The notes under the pieces: model-generated
Databases searched by the model: none
The model's input: only the letters and a program-made list of their open reading frames with translations
Told to the model about the DNA's origin: nothing
Program-made: the position numbers and the translations under genes
In this document: positions 25,020 through 35,976 of the stretch, piece by piece
Layout of the letters: every line of letters starts with the position of its first letter
Numbering within the stretch: position 1 is the stretch's first letter
Assembly: GCA_964017155.1 (NCBI GenBank)
Contig: OZ024854.1
Coordinates: 14,861,181-14,925,180 of the forward strand
DNA length: 64,000 bases
Reading direction: 5' to 3'
Source of the DNA: Oasisia sp. SBJ-2009
Lineage: Eukaryota > Annelida > Polychaeta > Sabellida > Siboglinidae

Positions 25020-25380
25020 ATAGTAAAAAGAATACCCACAGCATGGAAGAATGCATATATTGGGGCAATCTTCAAGGAGGGAAATCAACAAATATATCAA
25101 GAACAAGAGACCACTATTTCTGTTATCAAATGTCTATAAAGTACTCACACAAAAACTAACGAAAAGACTACAGACGAGAGCAAGCTGGATTCAGAAGCAG
25201 GGACCTAAAGACAGATAACACCCACATCATAAACCAACTGTGGGATAAATACAGACAATATGCATCGCATTTGTCGACTCAGCACAAACTCGAGCGATAC
25301 TGACTTCACTTCAGGAACCGGGGATAGATGACATGTACGTCGAACTCATGAAAGCACAATTCAGCATTGTCCTTGTACCG
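25020..25380 (+). pseudogene. RTE-like LINE fragment
   Basis: Contains IPTAWKNAYIGAIFKEGN, a relic of the WKNAKVVIIFKKGD motif, then the sequence for LSNVYKVLTQKL-type and HIINQL-type boxes across frameshifts, and a decayed GIDD-YVEL. It appears to be part of the same family as 23991-24580 and may be the same insertion interrupted by the inverted-repeat element at 24643-24919. Confidence 0.65.
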
Positions 25381-26321
25381 TCCTCATGTATGCTTGAACT
25401 CTCTTGGAGTCTTTCGAATCTTATAAAAATGTTTTAGTTACCATTTAGTGTTTACATGTTTTGTCGTTTTTAATACGCTTATATGTTATTTATTTTGTTA
25501 TCGATATAGGAACCTGACATCGAAACAATGTCAAAAACGTGTATTTGAAAGTTGTATCAACATCAAGTGTCAACGTTGGTCCGACGTCGAGTGACGATTA
25601 GTTTCGATGTCAGCTTGGGCAAAATGAGGCTGTAAAACCACACAGTGGGTCCCCCTATCATTGTTACTGAGATATCCAAGCTAAACGCAAAGGCGATACT
25701 ACTTGCTACCAATCACACTGCAGGAGTTGTCAGAAAGGGGCAGATTCCAACATTAGACTGCCTTCAGGACACCTGCTCTTGATTTGTGCTCAGGATTTAC
25801 TCCCCTAGCCTATCTTTCGAAAACATGTAGCTACTAGATAGCAGGACCGGAGTTCACCTTCTCTTAGATAAACTATCATCCAATGTTAACGAGTTTCAGC
25901 TACCCGGGTTTGGAATCAGATATTTCCATCTCTTAGATGAACTGTCTTCCAGGACAGACGAGCTTCATCTACCTGGATTTAAATCAGTTTTCTATGTTCC
26001 TGTGGTACATCAGTTCACAATATTCTATATTATTAGTTCACAATATTCTATATTATTAATGTGCAACTCCCGGAGAAGGACTCCCGTGTCCACCATCCAG
26101 GGTACGCCAGCTATACCCACAGTGCGAGAACATTCATTTCAGGGAGTACTTGTGTGGACATATATATAAATATATATATATCCAGATATATAATAGTATT
26201 ATAGTGTTAGTCATAGTAAACATAAACCAAACTAGTTTAGGGGTTGTTTTAAGAGCAATGTTCTTTCGGAAGCTGTACATCCGGGTTATTTCTCTTCTCT
26301 CTCTCCCTCTGTCTATGTATA

Positions 26322-26391
<70 letters not shown>

Positions 26392-26458
26392 ATATATATA
26401 TATATATAATTTGTGTGTTATTATCTATGCTACATATCTGAATATATCAAATACTTAC
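25381..26458. other. Intron with a TA tract
   Basis: A short tandem duplication (TTCACAATATTCTATATTATTA, about 22 bp, twice) lies at 26013-26058 and a TA tract at 26315-26410. A near-repeat of CTCTTAGATGAACT-type text occurs at 25861-25955. No gene recognised. Confidence 0.55.
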
Positions 26459-26482
26459 AAATTCCAGTCTTGGGTGCAGAAT
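26459..26482 (-). CDS. Candidate 24-nt micro-exon
   Basis: This is a 24-nt candidate between a good acceptor (acatttgtcttacag/ATT) and a near-ideal donor (TTT/GTAAGTATTTG). In phase 0 it reads ILHPRLEF. No motif is recognised and the peptide lacks tyrosine. Its support is the pair of splice sites and a length divisible by three. An exon this short can arise by chance, so confidence is modest. Confidence 0.4.
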
Positions 26483-26837
26483 CTGTAAGACAAATGTTAA
26501 CTATTACTCAATACTTGATTTGTAAATTGCTGACTTAATTACCAAGAGTGATGTTTTGGCTTGTACCTTTCTTTGCTTTCATACAACAACCTTAGTGTGC
26601 CTATGGTAGCCTTACTGTTCCTGATAATAACTTTGATAATCGTAAAAACATTTTCTGCAACTATACCAGTGAAAATCATAATTACAATTTTCACAACACT
26701 ATTCATACATATTTATATAGGCATTTTGTATTTCACTAATGGGGGATGCAGCCACTCATAATTGTTTATCATGTGTACCTTGCCTGCTTGAATGATTATC
26801 AGGAGTGTAATGCAACAAGGTCCAACAAAACACATAC

Positions 26838-26903
26838 CAAAGGTTCCAACATCACCCACCCCTTGATGTTCAAAAAAATTTGCTCATTCAGATTCAACAC
26901 TTT
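26838..26903 (-). CDS. Candidate phase-0 exon, hydrophobic/acidic
   Basis: This is a 66-nt candidate. It has an excellent pyrimidine-rich acceptor (ccagtttattttgtttcag/AAA) and a usable donor (CCTTTG/GTATGTG). All 22 codons are open in phase 0, starting KVLNLNEQIF and ending WVMLEPL. It has no tyrosine and does not resemble the other cassettes. The match of splice sites and phase supports it, but it could be a cryptic exon. Confidence 0.38.
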
Positions 26904-27328
26904 CTGAAACAAAATAAACTGGACGGGCGCTAGAGATGCATATGACTGTGTGCGGATGTTCACATGCATAAAATACTACAGGATGTGCGAGAAGCATACA
27001 CATGCCTGTACTCATCGGGGTGTGTATAGGTATTGAGTACGTAACCGCTGTTGTACTCAAGTACATTTCAGGGAGTGTGTGTACAGGTATTTTGCTACCT
27101 TTGCAAGAAATAAATTACAGCACTGTTATTCAGCAACAGTTACTACATGACTACAATTTCTCTCTCACACAATGATAAATAGCAAACATGAGTACTTTCA
27201 ATTACATTTTATCATGAAAATTAACCATGATCACTGTCAAAGACAACGTGTAAGACCTAAATGGTATAATGTAGTGCTGACTAAAGCACATGTAATTATA
27301 TGATGAAATCTATATTTTTAGAATTTCA
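26904..27328. other. Intron, no gene recognised
   Basis: AT-rich sequence between the exon candidate at 26838 and the inverted-repeat element at 27329. Nothing identifiable. Confidence 0.5.
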
Positions 27329-27606
27329 AATATGTATTTACAAGTGACATACGTACCTGGCTCCGTTGCTTCACAAGGTGCAATCGACTTGGCCATGCGC
27401 AAGTTGCTCGCCACAATTAATAAAATGAAACAATGACCTATCCCTACAGCTCCCAACACCCTATCTAATCACTGAGTCTCTACTCTTTGCACTTGGCAAA
27501 AAGGCTCATACTGTGATATGTAATCTCCCTACAGCAGGGAAAGAGGGAGGGTGATATGGTGAAGCGACGGAGCCAGGTAAGTATGTTACTTGTAAATACA
27601 TATTTT
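27329..27606. mobile_element. 278-bp inverted-repeat element, copy 2
   Basis: This has the same ends and interior as copy 1: AAATATGTATTTACAAGTG on the left, TACTTGTAAATACATATTTT on the right, with GAAGCGACGGAGCCAGG inside. It is clearly alignable with copy 1 by eye. It adjoins the larger related element starting at 27622. Confidence 0.85.
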
Positions 27607-27621
27607 AATTCTAAAACATAT

Positions 27622-28404
27622 AGAACTTACTGCCTAACATAGACTTGGCCTCGTTCCATCGCTTCACAAGATGCAGATTCTATGTGAATGGATGGTGGGA
27701 TATAGACAATGTTACATGCAGTGATTTTATGATGGGTGCAGAATTCATTCTGTAGCCTTTACCCCTCCTAGTTGGATGAGATCGGCAGAATAGAGAGATA
27801 GGTCCTTGAGATAAAAGTCGTTGAAGGTGTTATGACAGCGCCAGGTACCAGCTCGCAGAATCTGTTCATGGAGGCCTGTCTGTGGAATGCGAGCGATGCA
27901 GCCATGGATCTTACCTGTTGTGCCTTAACCTTGTGGGACTTGAGGAAACGTGTAGGGGATATTGTGTAACACTCCAGAATCGTTTTCCGGATCCACCCGG
28001 AGATTGTGGATGGTACAATATCTCGTTTATGCCCTGGTCTGAACAACACAAAGAGGAGGCGCTTGTGTTCACTCCACAGCATAGACCTTTCGAGGTCAAA
28101 TCTTAGTGCCCGTACTTGACACAGGAATCTGTCTTCAGCCATGTCATGGCAGTCCCCAGGCGAAATGATGGTCGGTCGACATGGTCAATGGATAAATACG
28201 GAGCTGCGCGAAGGCAAGACTTAAACAATGGCGGCGCCAAGTAAGAAGGGAAGAAACTCAGTGATTGGATAGGGTGGTGGGAGCTGTGGGGATATGTAAT
28301 TTTTTCATTTTATTAATTGTGGCGAGCAATTTGGGCGCGGCAAAGTCTACTGCACCTTGTGAAGCGACGGAGCCAGGCTAAGTCTATGTTAGGCAGTAAA
28401 TTCT
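27622..28404. mobile_element. 783-bp element with inverted ends and tyrosine-recombinase remnant
   Basis: Left end AGAACTTACTGCCTAACATAG and right end CTATGTTAGGCAGTAAATTCT are inverted. Further in they share TCGCTTCACAAG and CTTGTGAAGCGACGGAGCCAG with the 278-bp elements. The right third (28250-28370) is an inverted match to the interior of copies 1 and 2. The middle carries a recombinase fragment. Inverted ends plus a tyrosine recombinase are typical of DIRS-like retrotransposons, so this is probably a deleted DIRS-like copy. Confidence 0.7.
27768..28142 (-). pseudogene. Tyrosine recombinase C-terminal fragment (DIRS-like)
   Basis: This is a 124-codon open frame. Motifs in order are DIVPSTISGWIRKTILECY, then KVKAQQVRSMAASLAFHRQA, then STTFISRTYLSIL. 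They match the catalytic region of DIRS-type tyrosine recombinases, where an (A)HEVRA-x-A-x-S-W-A box and a final tyrosine in a TF-x-x-FYL context cut and rejoin DNA. Here the final segment reads FISRTYL, so the nucleophilic tyrosine may be kept. The amino-terminal part is missing. It lies inside the element with inverted ends. Confidence 0.7.
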
Positions 28405-29151
28405 TATATTCCAAGTGCTGAGCAGGACATACCACGTTATTATCCAAGGAATTCACAGTGTTTCCTTCATCATCACGTTGACCTTCCGGATAACGCATCT
28501 ACCATTTGATGGCACAAGAATGACATAAAATGTAACAATTATTTTGAATGAAAGTATCGTGTAACGAATACAAAGCCAAACTTAAGTTTCTGAAAAAGTG
28601 AATATGGTTGATAAAATACTTGATATACACAACAAAGTGTTTTCCATCACATCTAATCTCAATATTTTGCTTCATTACAACTTCTTTCTTGCTATGTCTT
28701 TCTCAGTGAGATTTATGTTTCCAATTACCCAATTGACCCGGATCAATACAGCCAACCATATTTTTCTTACGCTATGACTAGGAAATGAATAATTCTTTAC
28801 CATGCACCCTTAATAAATCCAAGCAAGCAAAAACAAAATGTTATTAACACAACCCACTTAGTCAACTATTCAACTCATGTTTATTGTGTAGGCATGATAT
28901 AGTAATTGCCACTGGAGACAAACTTGTATTCTTCAAAAAAAAAAAAAAAATTAATGAAACTGGTAACCATACCCGTTGCATAGACCTAATCTTAACCCAA
29001 AGAAACCATTTTACTTAATCATAACTTTCTTAACGCAACTTTGCACAGTTAAGTTGTTAAGTGAGAGAAATTAACCGAATATTGCATACTGATAATTCAC
29101 AAATAGATGTCATTTGAAATTCGTAAATATACAAGTTTTCAATAGACTTAC
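28405..29151. other. Intron, no gene recognised
   Basis: AT-rich sequence with a 15-base A run near 28936. No element or exon is seen until the exon at 29152. Confidence 0.55.
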
Positions 29152-29256
29152 CTGATGCGGAAACTGTGGCGCATTTGGGTTGATCTCATTTGGGCTGTTC
29201 GGGATCACGTTCATGTATGTATTGTCTGTTTGCTGTCCATCGTTTCTGTCTGTGTG
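29152..29256 (-). CDS. Tail exon, NTYMNV cassette
   Basis: This is a 105-nt phase-0 exon, 35 codons, with donor CATCAG/GTAAGTC and a moderate acceptor (ggtaattcgtag/CAC). It is rich in Asn, Pro and Gln: HTDRNDGQQTDN, then TYMNVIPNSP, then NEINPNAPQFPHQ. The low-complexity, disordered composition with a single Y-M-N-V motif is what a signalling tail looks like. Y-x-N is the core of GRB2-type SH2 ligands, so the site might dock such an adaptor (inference). It is the longest of the tyrosine cassettes. Confidence 0.65.
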
Positions 29257-29379
29257 CTACGAATTACCCAACCAAAATTAATATCATGCTTACAAATATT
29301 ATTTGAGTTATTATTGAATAATAAATAAATTAATTAATAATTCACCTAGTGCCGTAAAGATAACTTGTTTATGATTAAG

Positions 29380-31215
29380 TGTTGCTCATCATACGCTAAC
29401 CTATGTTACAACTTGTGGACATGCGAAACCATCACAAACATTTTCCAACAAAGTGCGTCAAGAGTAGCCAAAGAAGTCAAGCCACTAAAATCAAGGATAT
29501 CGTCACCAACACGAGTTCTGATGATGAAACGACGAGAAATAGTGGGAAACAGTGACGAAAAACCACGACTAGAGAACGCAAAAATATGCAAGACCATCAA
29601 AAAGAAAGCAAGAGAGGACATCAGGAAATACAACCAAGAGATCATACAAGAAATGATCATGACATCAAAGAGCCTGAAGAAAGTACGAAAAACCCAGAAG
29701 CTAGGCCAATCACACTCCTAGGTAAGCAGGATAGAGAAATCGGTGATCAAGATCAGATCATAGAATGGATACAGGAATTCTATGCCGAGTTATACGAAAA
29801 CAGAGTACCATAATCCACTCTGACCCAAACAATGTACCAGAGATAACATCATGGGAGGTGCAAGCAGCACTACGAGATATGAAGATTGGGAGAGCAACAG
29901 GCAATGATCATATAAACACCGAGACATTGAAAGCAGGAGAACATACCATCTCGAAGACACTTGCTAAGCTGTACACTAAATGCTTATCAGAACAATGAAT
30001 ACCCACAACATGGGAGAACGCTAAGATGGTGATAATCTTCAAGAAGGGAAGTAAGAAAGACCTAAAGAATTACAGACCAATAAGTCTACTATCAAATATC
30101 TATAAAGTACTCACGAAAGTACTAACAAAAAGGCTAGAGAAGACACTCAACGAAAACCAGCCACAAGGGCATCCTATATTCAGAAGCAGACACTCAATGA
30201 CAGACCACATCCACGTCATAAACCAACTAAAGGAGAAGTGGAGAGAATATACCATCCCACACTGCACCGCATTCATCAACTACAACAAAGCCTTTGACTC
30301 AGTGCAAAACTCAAGTAGTACTGATCTCGTTTCAAAAACAGGGGATAGAAGATGTGTACATCGAACCCCTGAAGGATATCAACAACAAGAGCTCGATGAC
30401 AGTCCACCTACACAAAGAAAGCAACAAGATCATCTTTAGGAGAGGAGTACGGCTGGGTGATCCCATAACGCCCAAGCTGTTAATGGCAACACTCAAAAGC
30501 TTATTCCGACGACTGACTTAAGAAACCAGAGGCTTGAATATAGACGACGAATATCTTGGTCATTTTCACTTTGCCGACGACATACTCATATGCGCCAATA
30601 CATCACATGAGCTACAACAAATACTACAGGAATTACCTGATGAAAGTGAAAATCAGGGTCTGAAGATGAACAAGTCAAAGGAAAAGGTGATGATGGAAAA
30701 CCACACACCAATATATGTCAACAACACCCAGATCGAGAACGTTCAAAGCTACATCTACCTGGGACAGAGATACAGCACCAGAGACAAAAACCAAGATAAG
30801 GAAATTCAAAATAGAATCACGGCCGGGTGGACAGCATTTGTCCTGCACCGCAACTTCTTCAAGGCTAACCCTGGGATATACTTGAAGAGACAAGTCTACA
30901 ACTTGTGTGTACATCCAATAATGACATATGGCGCAGAAACATGGGCACTCACCACCCAAGCAAAGAACAAGCTAGCAGCTGCGCAAACATAGATGAAAAG
31001 GAGTAAGCTAAACATCACATACCAGGACAGCAAAACAAACATCTGTATAAGAGAAAAGACAATGGTCACAGACGTGAAGGCCAGTGAGACGGTGGAGAAA
31101 TAAACAAGATGACTTCTGGAAGGGTACCATCTGGCAGAGGTTAGCACAAGATAGGCAGATGTAGAAGCAGCATGCTGAGACCTACGCCCAACCATGGGAC
31201 AATATGGCTGCACAA
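29380..31215 (+). pseudogene. RTE-like LINE, endonuclease-less copy with RT
   Basis: Reading across several frameshifts and stops: KTIKKKAREDIRKYNQEII, a linker (SLKKVRKTQKLG, EFYAELYENRV), RATGNDHINTETLKAGE, ENAKMVIIFKKGSKKDLKNY, RPISLLSNIYKVLTKVLTKR, TAFINYNKAFDSVQ, HFHFADDILICANTSHELQQ, YIYLGQRYSTRDKNQDKEI and [13 protein letters not shown]. This is the full RT order with FADD present. It ends near 31200 in a TGATGATATATA tail. It is 5' truncated and inactive by frameshifts near 29710, 30300 and 30520. Confidence 0.88.
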
Positions 31216-31218
31216 TGA

Positions 31219-31297
<79 letters not shown>

Positions 31298-31298
31298 G

Positions 31299-31368
<70 letters not shown>

Positions 31369-31375
31369 AGTGTGA
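31216..31375. repeat. (TA)n then (TG)n tract after the LINE tail
   Basis: About 130 bp of TA with one break near 31293, then TG. It grows directly out of the LINE 3' tail. Confidence 0.97.
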
Positions 31376-31735
31376 GTGAGTTTGTGTGGAAGGTACGCAG
31401 GTATTGTAATACCTCAGGAAGTTTGATGCCCCTGCCATGCAGAGTTGTAAACCACTGCCTTGTGGTACAGGTTCTTGACAGACCAAAGGTTAAGGGAGCA
31501 AACCCTAACCAGAAAACCACGTCACTGTGGCAGCATCATCTCCCAACATCTTTCGACCAGTCACTCAGGACAAATAGTTTGCACTTGTCTTAACATGTTC
31601 TTGCCGGTGTGAGACCTCTATTTGCTTCCGGAGGGAGAGCTGAGATTTTTTGTTAGCAGCTTCCGTGAAATGTATAACTGCATGAAACATGATACCGGAT
31701 CGGCCATCACCCGGGTTACAAGGACTGCACTGGTC
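31376..31735. other. Spacer, no gene recognised
   Basis: Contains open frames on both strands without recognised motifs, between two LINE copies. Confidence 0.45.
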
Positions 31736-31759
31736 GACCTTATATTCCGTAGACAGGTA

Positions 31760-33120
31760 GGAAGAAGACAACTACTGACAATTGCACAATGGAACGTCAG
31801 GACTCTCCAACCAGAAGGACGTATGGCCAGTAAGTGACATAATCATGACAATGAGACTACCTCTGAGCAAGGACAACTTTGCTACAATCATCAGCGTGTA
31901 TGCTCCAACAATGAAAACAAGGAGGCCCTCTCCAACCCGCTGCCAAGTGTGCTCAGTGGCATCCCTCGTACAGATAAGCTACTGCTGATAGGAGACTTCA
32001 ATGCGAGGATAGGAAGAGATAATGACAAGTGGTCCTTGGTCATGAGCAAACATGGTATTGGGAAATGCATTACTGCAATGGCGAGCTTCTACTGACTATG
32101 TGATCTGAGTTCGAACTGATAGTCACAAACACCATGTTCAAGCATAAGGATGAATGCAAGACCACTTGGATGCATCCTCATTCCGGACACTGGTATATGA
32201 CCGATTTCATCATCACGAGGTGTCGGGATGAGATGGACATCCACAGTACCCGAGCAGGACAGTGCTCTCGCCAAATGGGAGGAGAAGACAATGAGGCTAC
32301 ATCAATACCAGACGAGGAATGAGCAGCTCTGCAGCGGGTCGTATACCACACAGCCAAGACATATCTTGGCAAGCCAGACAGAAAACACGAGGACTGGTTC
32401 AACCCCAACCACCAGGAGCTAGACTCTTATGATCAGAAGAGACCAAGCCCACCAGAGAGTGTTGCAAACCAGGAGATCCACCACAGCGGCATACAAAGAT
32501 GTCTGCAGACTGCTACAAAAACGCACCCGTGTCCTGAAGTCAGACTGGTGGGAAGGAAGACAATGGAGATGTAGGGAGCTGCTGACAGAAACAACCTGAA
32601 GGGTTTCTACAATGGACTGAAGAAAGTGTGGGGACCCAAGAAGAAGGGACCTGTTCACCTGAAATCAACAGATGGAATGGAGACCTTCTCTGACAGCAAG
32701 AGAGTTGTGGCAAGATGAAGTGAACACTTCCAGAAGCTACTCAACGTCCCTGGCAACATAGATCATGAAACTATGGACAACATCCCAAAGCGCATTACCA
32801 AAACAAGCCACGATGAGATTCCAACCATGGATTAGATGGCTAGAACAATCACAGGCGTGAAAGATGGAAAAGCACCAGGGGGAGATGGAATTCCTGCTGA
32901 AGTGTGGAAGCATGGTAGAGACAATCTGTTCAGCAGACTGCACCAACTAATCACCAATGCCTGGGAGGTGTGTTTTGCATCACAAGCAAGGAAGGATGCC
33001 AGCATTATAACCATCTATAAGAAAGGTGACCGAACAGACTGTGGGAACTATAGAGGAATCGCTCTTCTTTCCATAGCAGGCAAGATCTTCACCAGGATCA
33101 TCCTCAACAGATTACCTCCC
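31760..33120 (+). pseudogene. LINE copy 1 of the 56.6-kb family, decayed
   Basis: It matches the better copy at 56575-59566 base for base over long stretches. It starts ACAATTGCACAATGGAACGTC, skips the early endonuclease, and has ADKLLLIGDFN-type text (LLIGDFNARIGRDNDK), a HSGHWYMTDFIITRC stretch, KDGKAPGGDGIPAEVWKHG and KKGDRTDCGNYRGIALLS. It is truncated at 33120 in RT motif 2, where a different LINE begins. Numerous stops. Confidence 0.85.
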
Positions 33121-35064
33121 CCTTTATGAAATTCCATTTTGTCCAATAGGGAACGTTTGCATACGTCTTTTGCATAACCAAAACCATTGTAGATTTAAAA
33201 AAGAACTAGTGGGTTTCATTATCAACACATTGACTTTTCAATAAACAATGAAGTGGTTCAATACGATTTACAGTCTTATAGCTACAGCTCACCATGCAGA
33301 TATGATTCAATAGATTGGAAGAATGGACATAAACTAAAGGTCAATGTGGCTTCATCATTACCAATCACTACTTAACTCTGTACCCGAGTCTACTGTTCAC
33401 ATTCATAAGATTGATATGTATTGTAGCAATTTTCAACTTAGCGACAATATGGTTGTTAAAGTTAAAGAATTACAAGAATTAATAATTGCTATGCCTGTTG
33501 GTAAAGCCTCTGGCTACGACCATATCAGTAATGAACGTTTTAAGTATGCTAACGAAAAACTACATATTCTTATGACTTTGTTTTATAGTAGTCTGTTAAT
33601 ACATGGTTTTGTACCTGACACTATGATGACAACAATCATAGCTCCTATCATTAAAAATAAATCTGGTGATTTGTCAGACAATAATAACTATAGGCCCATT
33701 GCCCTTGCCACAGTAGCTAGCAAACTATTTGAATCATTAATATTATCCAGGGCTATCCCATTTCTCATTACATGTGACAATCAATTTGGATTTAAAAAGC
33801 ATCACTCTACTGAGATGCTCATATTTCTGTTAAAAGAACTTTTTCGAAACTATAATGCTAATGGGTCTTCTATGTATGTTACTATGTTGGATGCCTCCAA
33901 AGCCTTCGACAAAGTTAACCACAGCAAGCTATTTGGTAAATTAATTGATCGTGGCTGTCCAGCTTTTATTGTACGCATTCCATACAACTGGTACGGTACC
34001 CAACAATTTACCATCAGATGGTGTCAGGGATTTTGTAGCTTTTTTACTGTTTCCAATGGTGCTAAACAGGGTGAAATCCTTTCCCCCCATCTTTTCAATG
34101 TGTACATGGACGACTTAAGTGTTAATCTAAACAAATTGCATATTGGTTGTCTTTATGCTGGCACCTTAATCAACCACTTGATGTATGCTGATGACCTCTG
34201 TATTTTTTCTCCCAGTGTTGCTGGTTTGAGAAAACTTACTGATTGTTGTGCCAAGTATGGCGAATTGTTTAATATTACTTATAATGCCAAGAAGTCCTTT
34301 TGTATGGTTATTGACAACAAACCCCAGGATAGGAAAAATGTTCATTGTATCCATCTTGATAACCATCCATTACCTTATACTACGAAATGTAAATATCTTG
34401 GTCATATAATCAACAATAACCTAACTGATGATGACGACATTGCCAGACAAAAAAGATGCCTTTATGCCCAAGCCAATGTATTAGCTCGAAAATTTTGTCT
34501 TTGTAATATTTCCACCAAAATTATTTTATTTCAAGCATACTGTGCTCCTATGTATACTTCTAGTCTTTGGTGCAAATTCAAAAAATATAGCCTCAAAAGC
34601 ATTACCGTCGCATACAATAATAGCCTCAGAATTTTACTCAACTTACCCTCAAGATGTAGTGCAAGTTTTATGTTTGCTACCAACTACATTATATCTTTCA
34701 ATGAACGCATTCGTTCATCCATATTCAGTCTTATGTCGTCTTCATCAGTCAGATAATATTCTTTTTATTAATTACCTCCATACCGATATTCATTTTAAGA
34801 GCCGTATGTACTCATACTGGAGGTCGTTATTGTACACATGATATTAGTATTTTATTTATTTTTTAATCAATTTTGTTAATATTTATTTTTACAACTTATT
34901 TAATTAATTTCCTCATATATTTAGACATATTTTTTAACTTTACACTTATATTTTTACGTTGATCACATCATTGCTTTGACTGTATTATATGTATTGTACT
35001 TTTCATATTTTTTAATTGTATTTTATGTATAAATATGGACGTCTTGTCTGAAATAAACTTTATC
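33121..35064 (+). mobile_element. LINE with uninterrupted reverse-transcriptase frame
   Basis: This is a 5'-truncated non-LTR element running from about 33130 to GAAATAAACTTTATCTATG at 35064, where its tail passes into the (CTAT)n array. No endonuclease is seen. The RT frame (33344-34756) is unbroken, so this copy is younger or better preserved than its neighbours. The related copy at 52014-53257 is on the other strand. Confidence 0.85.
33344..34756 (+). CDS. Non-LTR retrotransposon reverse transcriptase, 470 codons
   Basis: RNA-dependent DNA polymerase of a LINE. Motifs in order: GKASGYDHISNERFKYANEK, TTIIAPIIKNKSGDLSDNNN, YRPIALATVASKLFE, DNQFGFKKHHSTEMLIFLL, VTMLDASKAFDKVNH, VSNGAKQGEILSPHLFNVYM, LMYADDLCIFSPSVAGL, KCKYLGHIINN, and a C-terminal FQAYCAPMYTSSLWC region. 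The YADD catalytic aspartates and the D of MLDASKAFD are present. The start codon used here is internal: the upstream endonuclease part is absent. The carboxy end lacks a zinc knuckle. No stop or frameshift over 1.4 kb is unusual among the repeats here. Confidence 0.9.
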   Translation: MWLHHYQSLLNSVPESTVHIHKIDMYCSNFQLSDNMVVKVKELQELIIAMPVGKASGYDHISNERFKYANEKLHILMTLFYSSLLIHGFVPDTMMTTIIAPIIKNKSGDLSDNNNYRPIALATVASKLFESLILSRAIPFLITCDNQFGFKKHHSTEMLIFLLKELFRNYNANGSSMYVTMLDASKAFDKVNHSKLFGKLIDRGCPAFIVRIPYNWYGTQQFTIRWCQGFCSFFTVSNGAKQGEILSPHLFNVYMDDLSVNLNKLHIGCLYAGTLINHLMYADDLCIFSPSVAGLRKLTDCCAKYGELFNITYNAKKSFCMVIDNKPQDRKNVHCIHLDNHPLPYTTKCKYLGHIINNNLTDDDDIARQKRCLYAQANVLARKFCLCNISTKIILFQAYCAPMYTSSLWCKFKKYSLKSITVAYNNSLRILLNLPSRCSASFMFATNYIISFNERIRSSIFSLMSSSSVR

Positions 35065-35640
<576 letters not shown>

Positions 35641-35792
35641 ACATATTCGTTGCACAAACCAATATAAAGGGTTGCTCCTGGATGGAATCTGCACAATAAA
35701 TGCAACTGTGCATAAGAGTTCAAGTTTATGTTGTACTCGGAATAGACATTAGTTTAAAGGAAGCTGCACTAAAACCATACAAATACACATAC

Positions 35793-35793
35793 A

Positions 35794-35856
<63 letters not shown>
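35793..35856. repeat. (ACGC)n array
   Basis: Sixteen units of ACGC, GC-rich in an AT-rich region, just upstream (in gene direction, downstream) of the exon at 35935. Confidence 0.95.
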
Positions 35857-35934
35857 GACAAATTATGAACCTGAAGTAAATAGACTGCTAACAAATATGT
35901 TAGTAACTACTAATATGTTTACAAAGTATCTTAC

Positions 35935-35976
35935 ATTACTAGTTGTACCTTGATCCGGAGTCGCATAGATTGGTAC
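35935..35976 (-). CDS. Mini-exon, PIYATP cassette
   Basis: This is a 42-nt phase-0 exon. The acceptor is tatatactgcag/GTA and the donor AGTAAT/GTAAGATAC. It encodes VPIYATPDQGTTSN. I-Y-A-T-P resembles known tyrosine phosphorylation sites. An alternative donor (CAAG/GTACAA) would make it 28 nt and break phase, so the 42-nt form was chosen to match the rest of the gene. It lies just downstream of the (CTAT)n and (ACGC)n arrays, in unique-looking sequence. Confidence 0.55.

Noticed and set aside
26561..26761. Plus-strand hydrophobic frame resembling a membrane protein
   Set aside because: AT-rich sequence often encodes Ile/Leu/Phe runs by chance; no homology or splice support.
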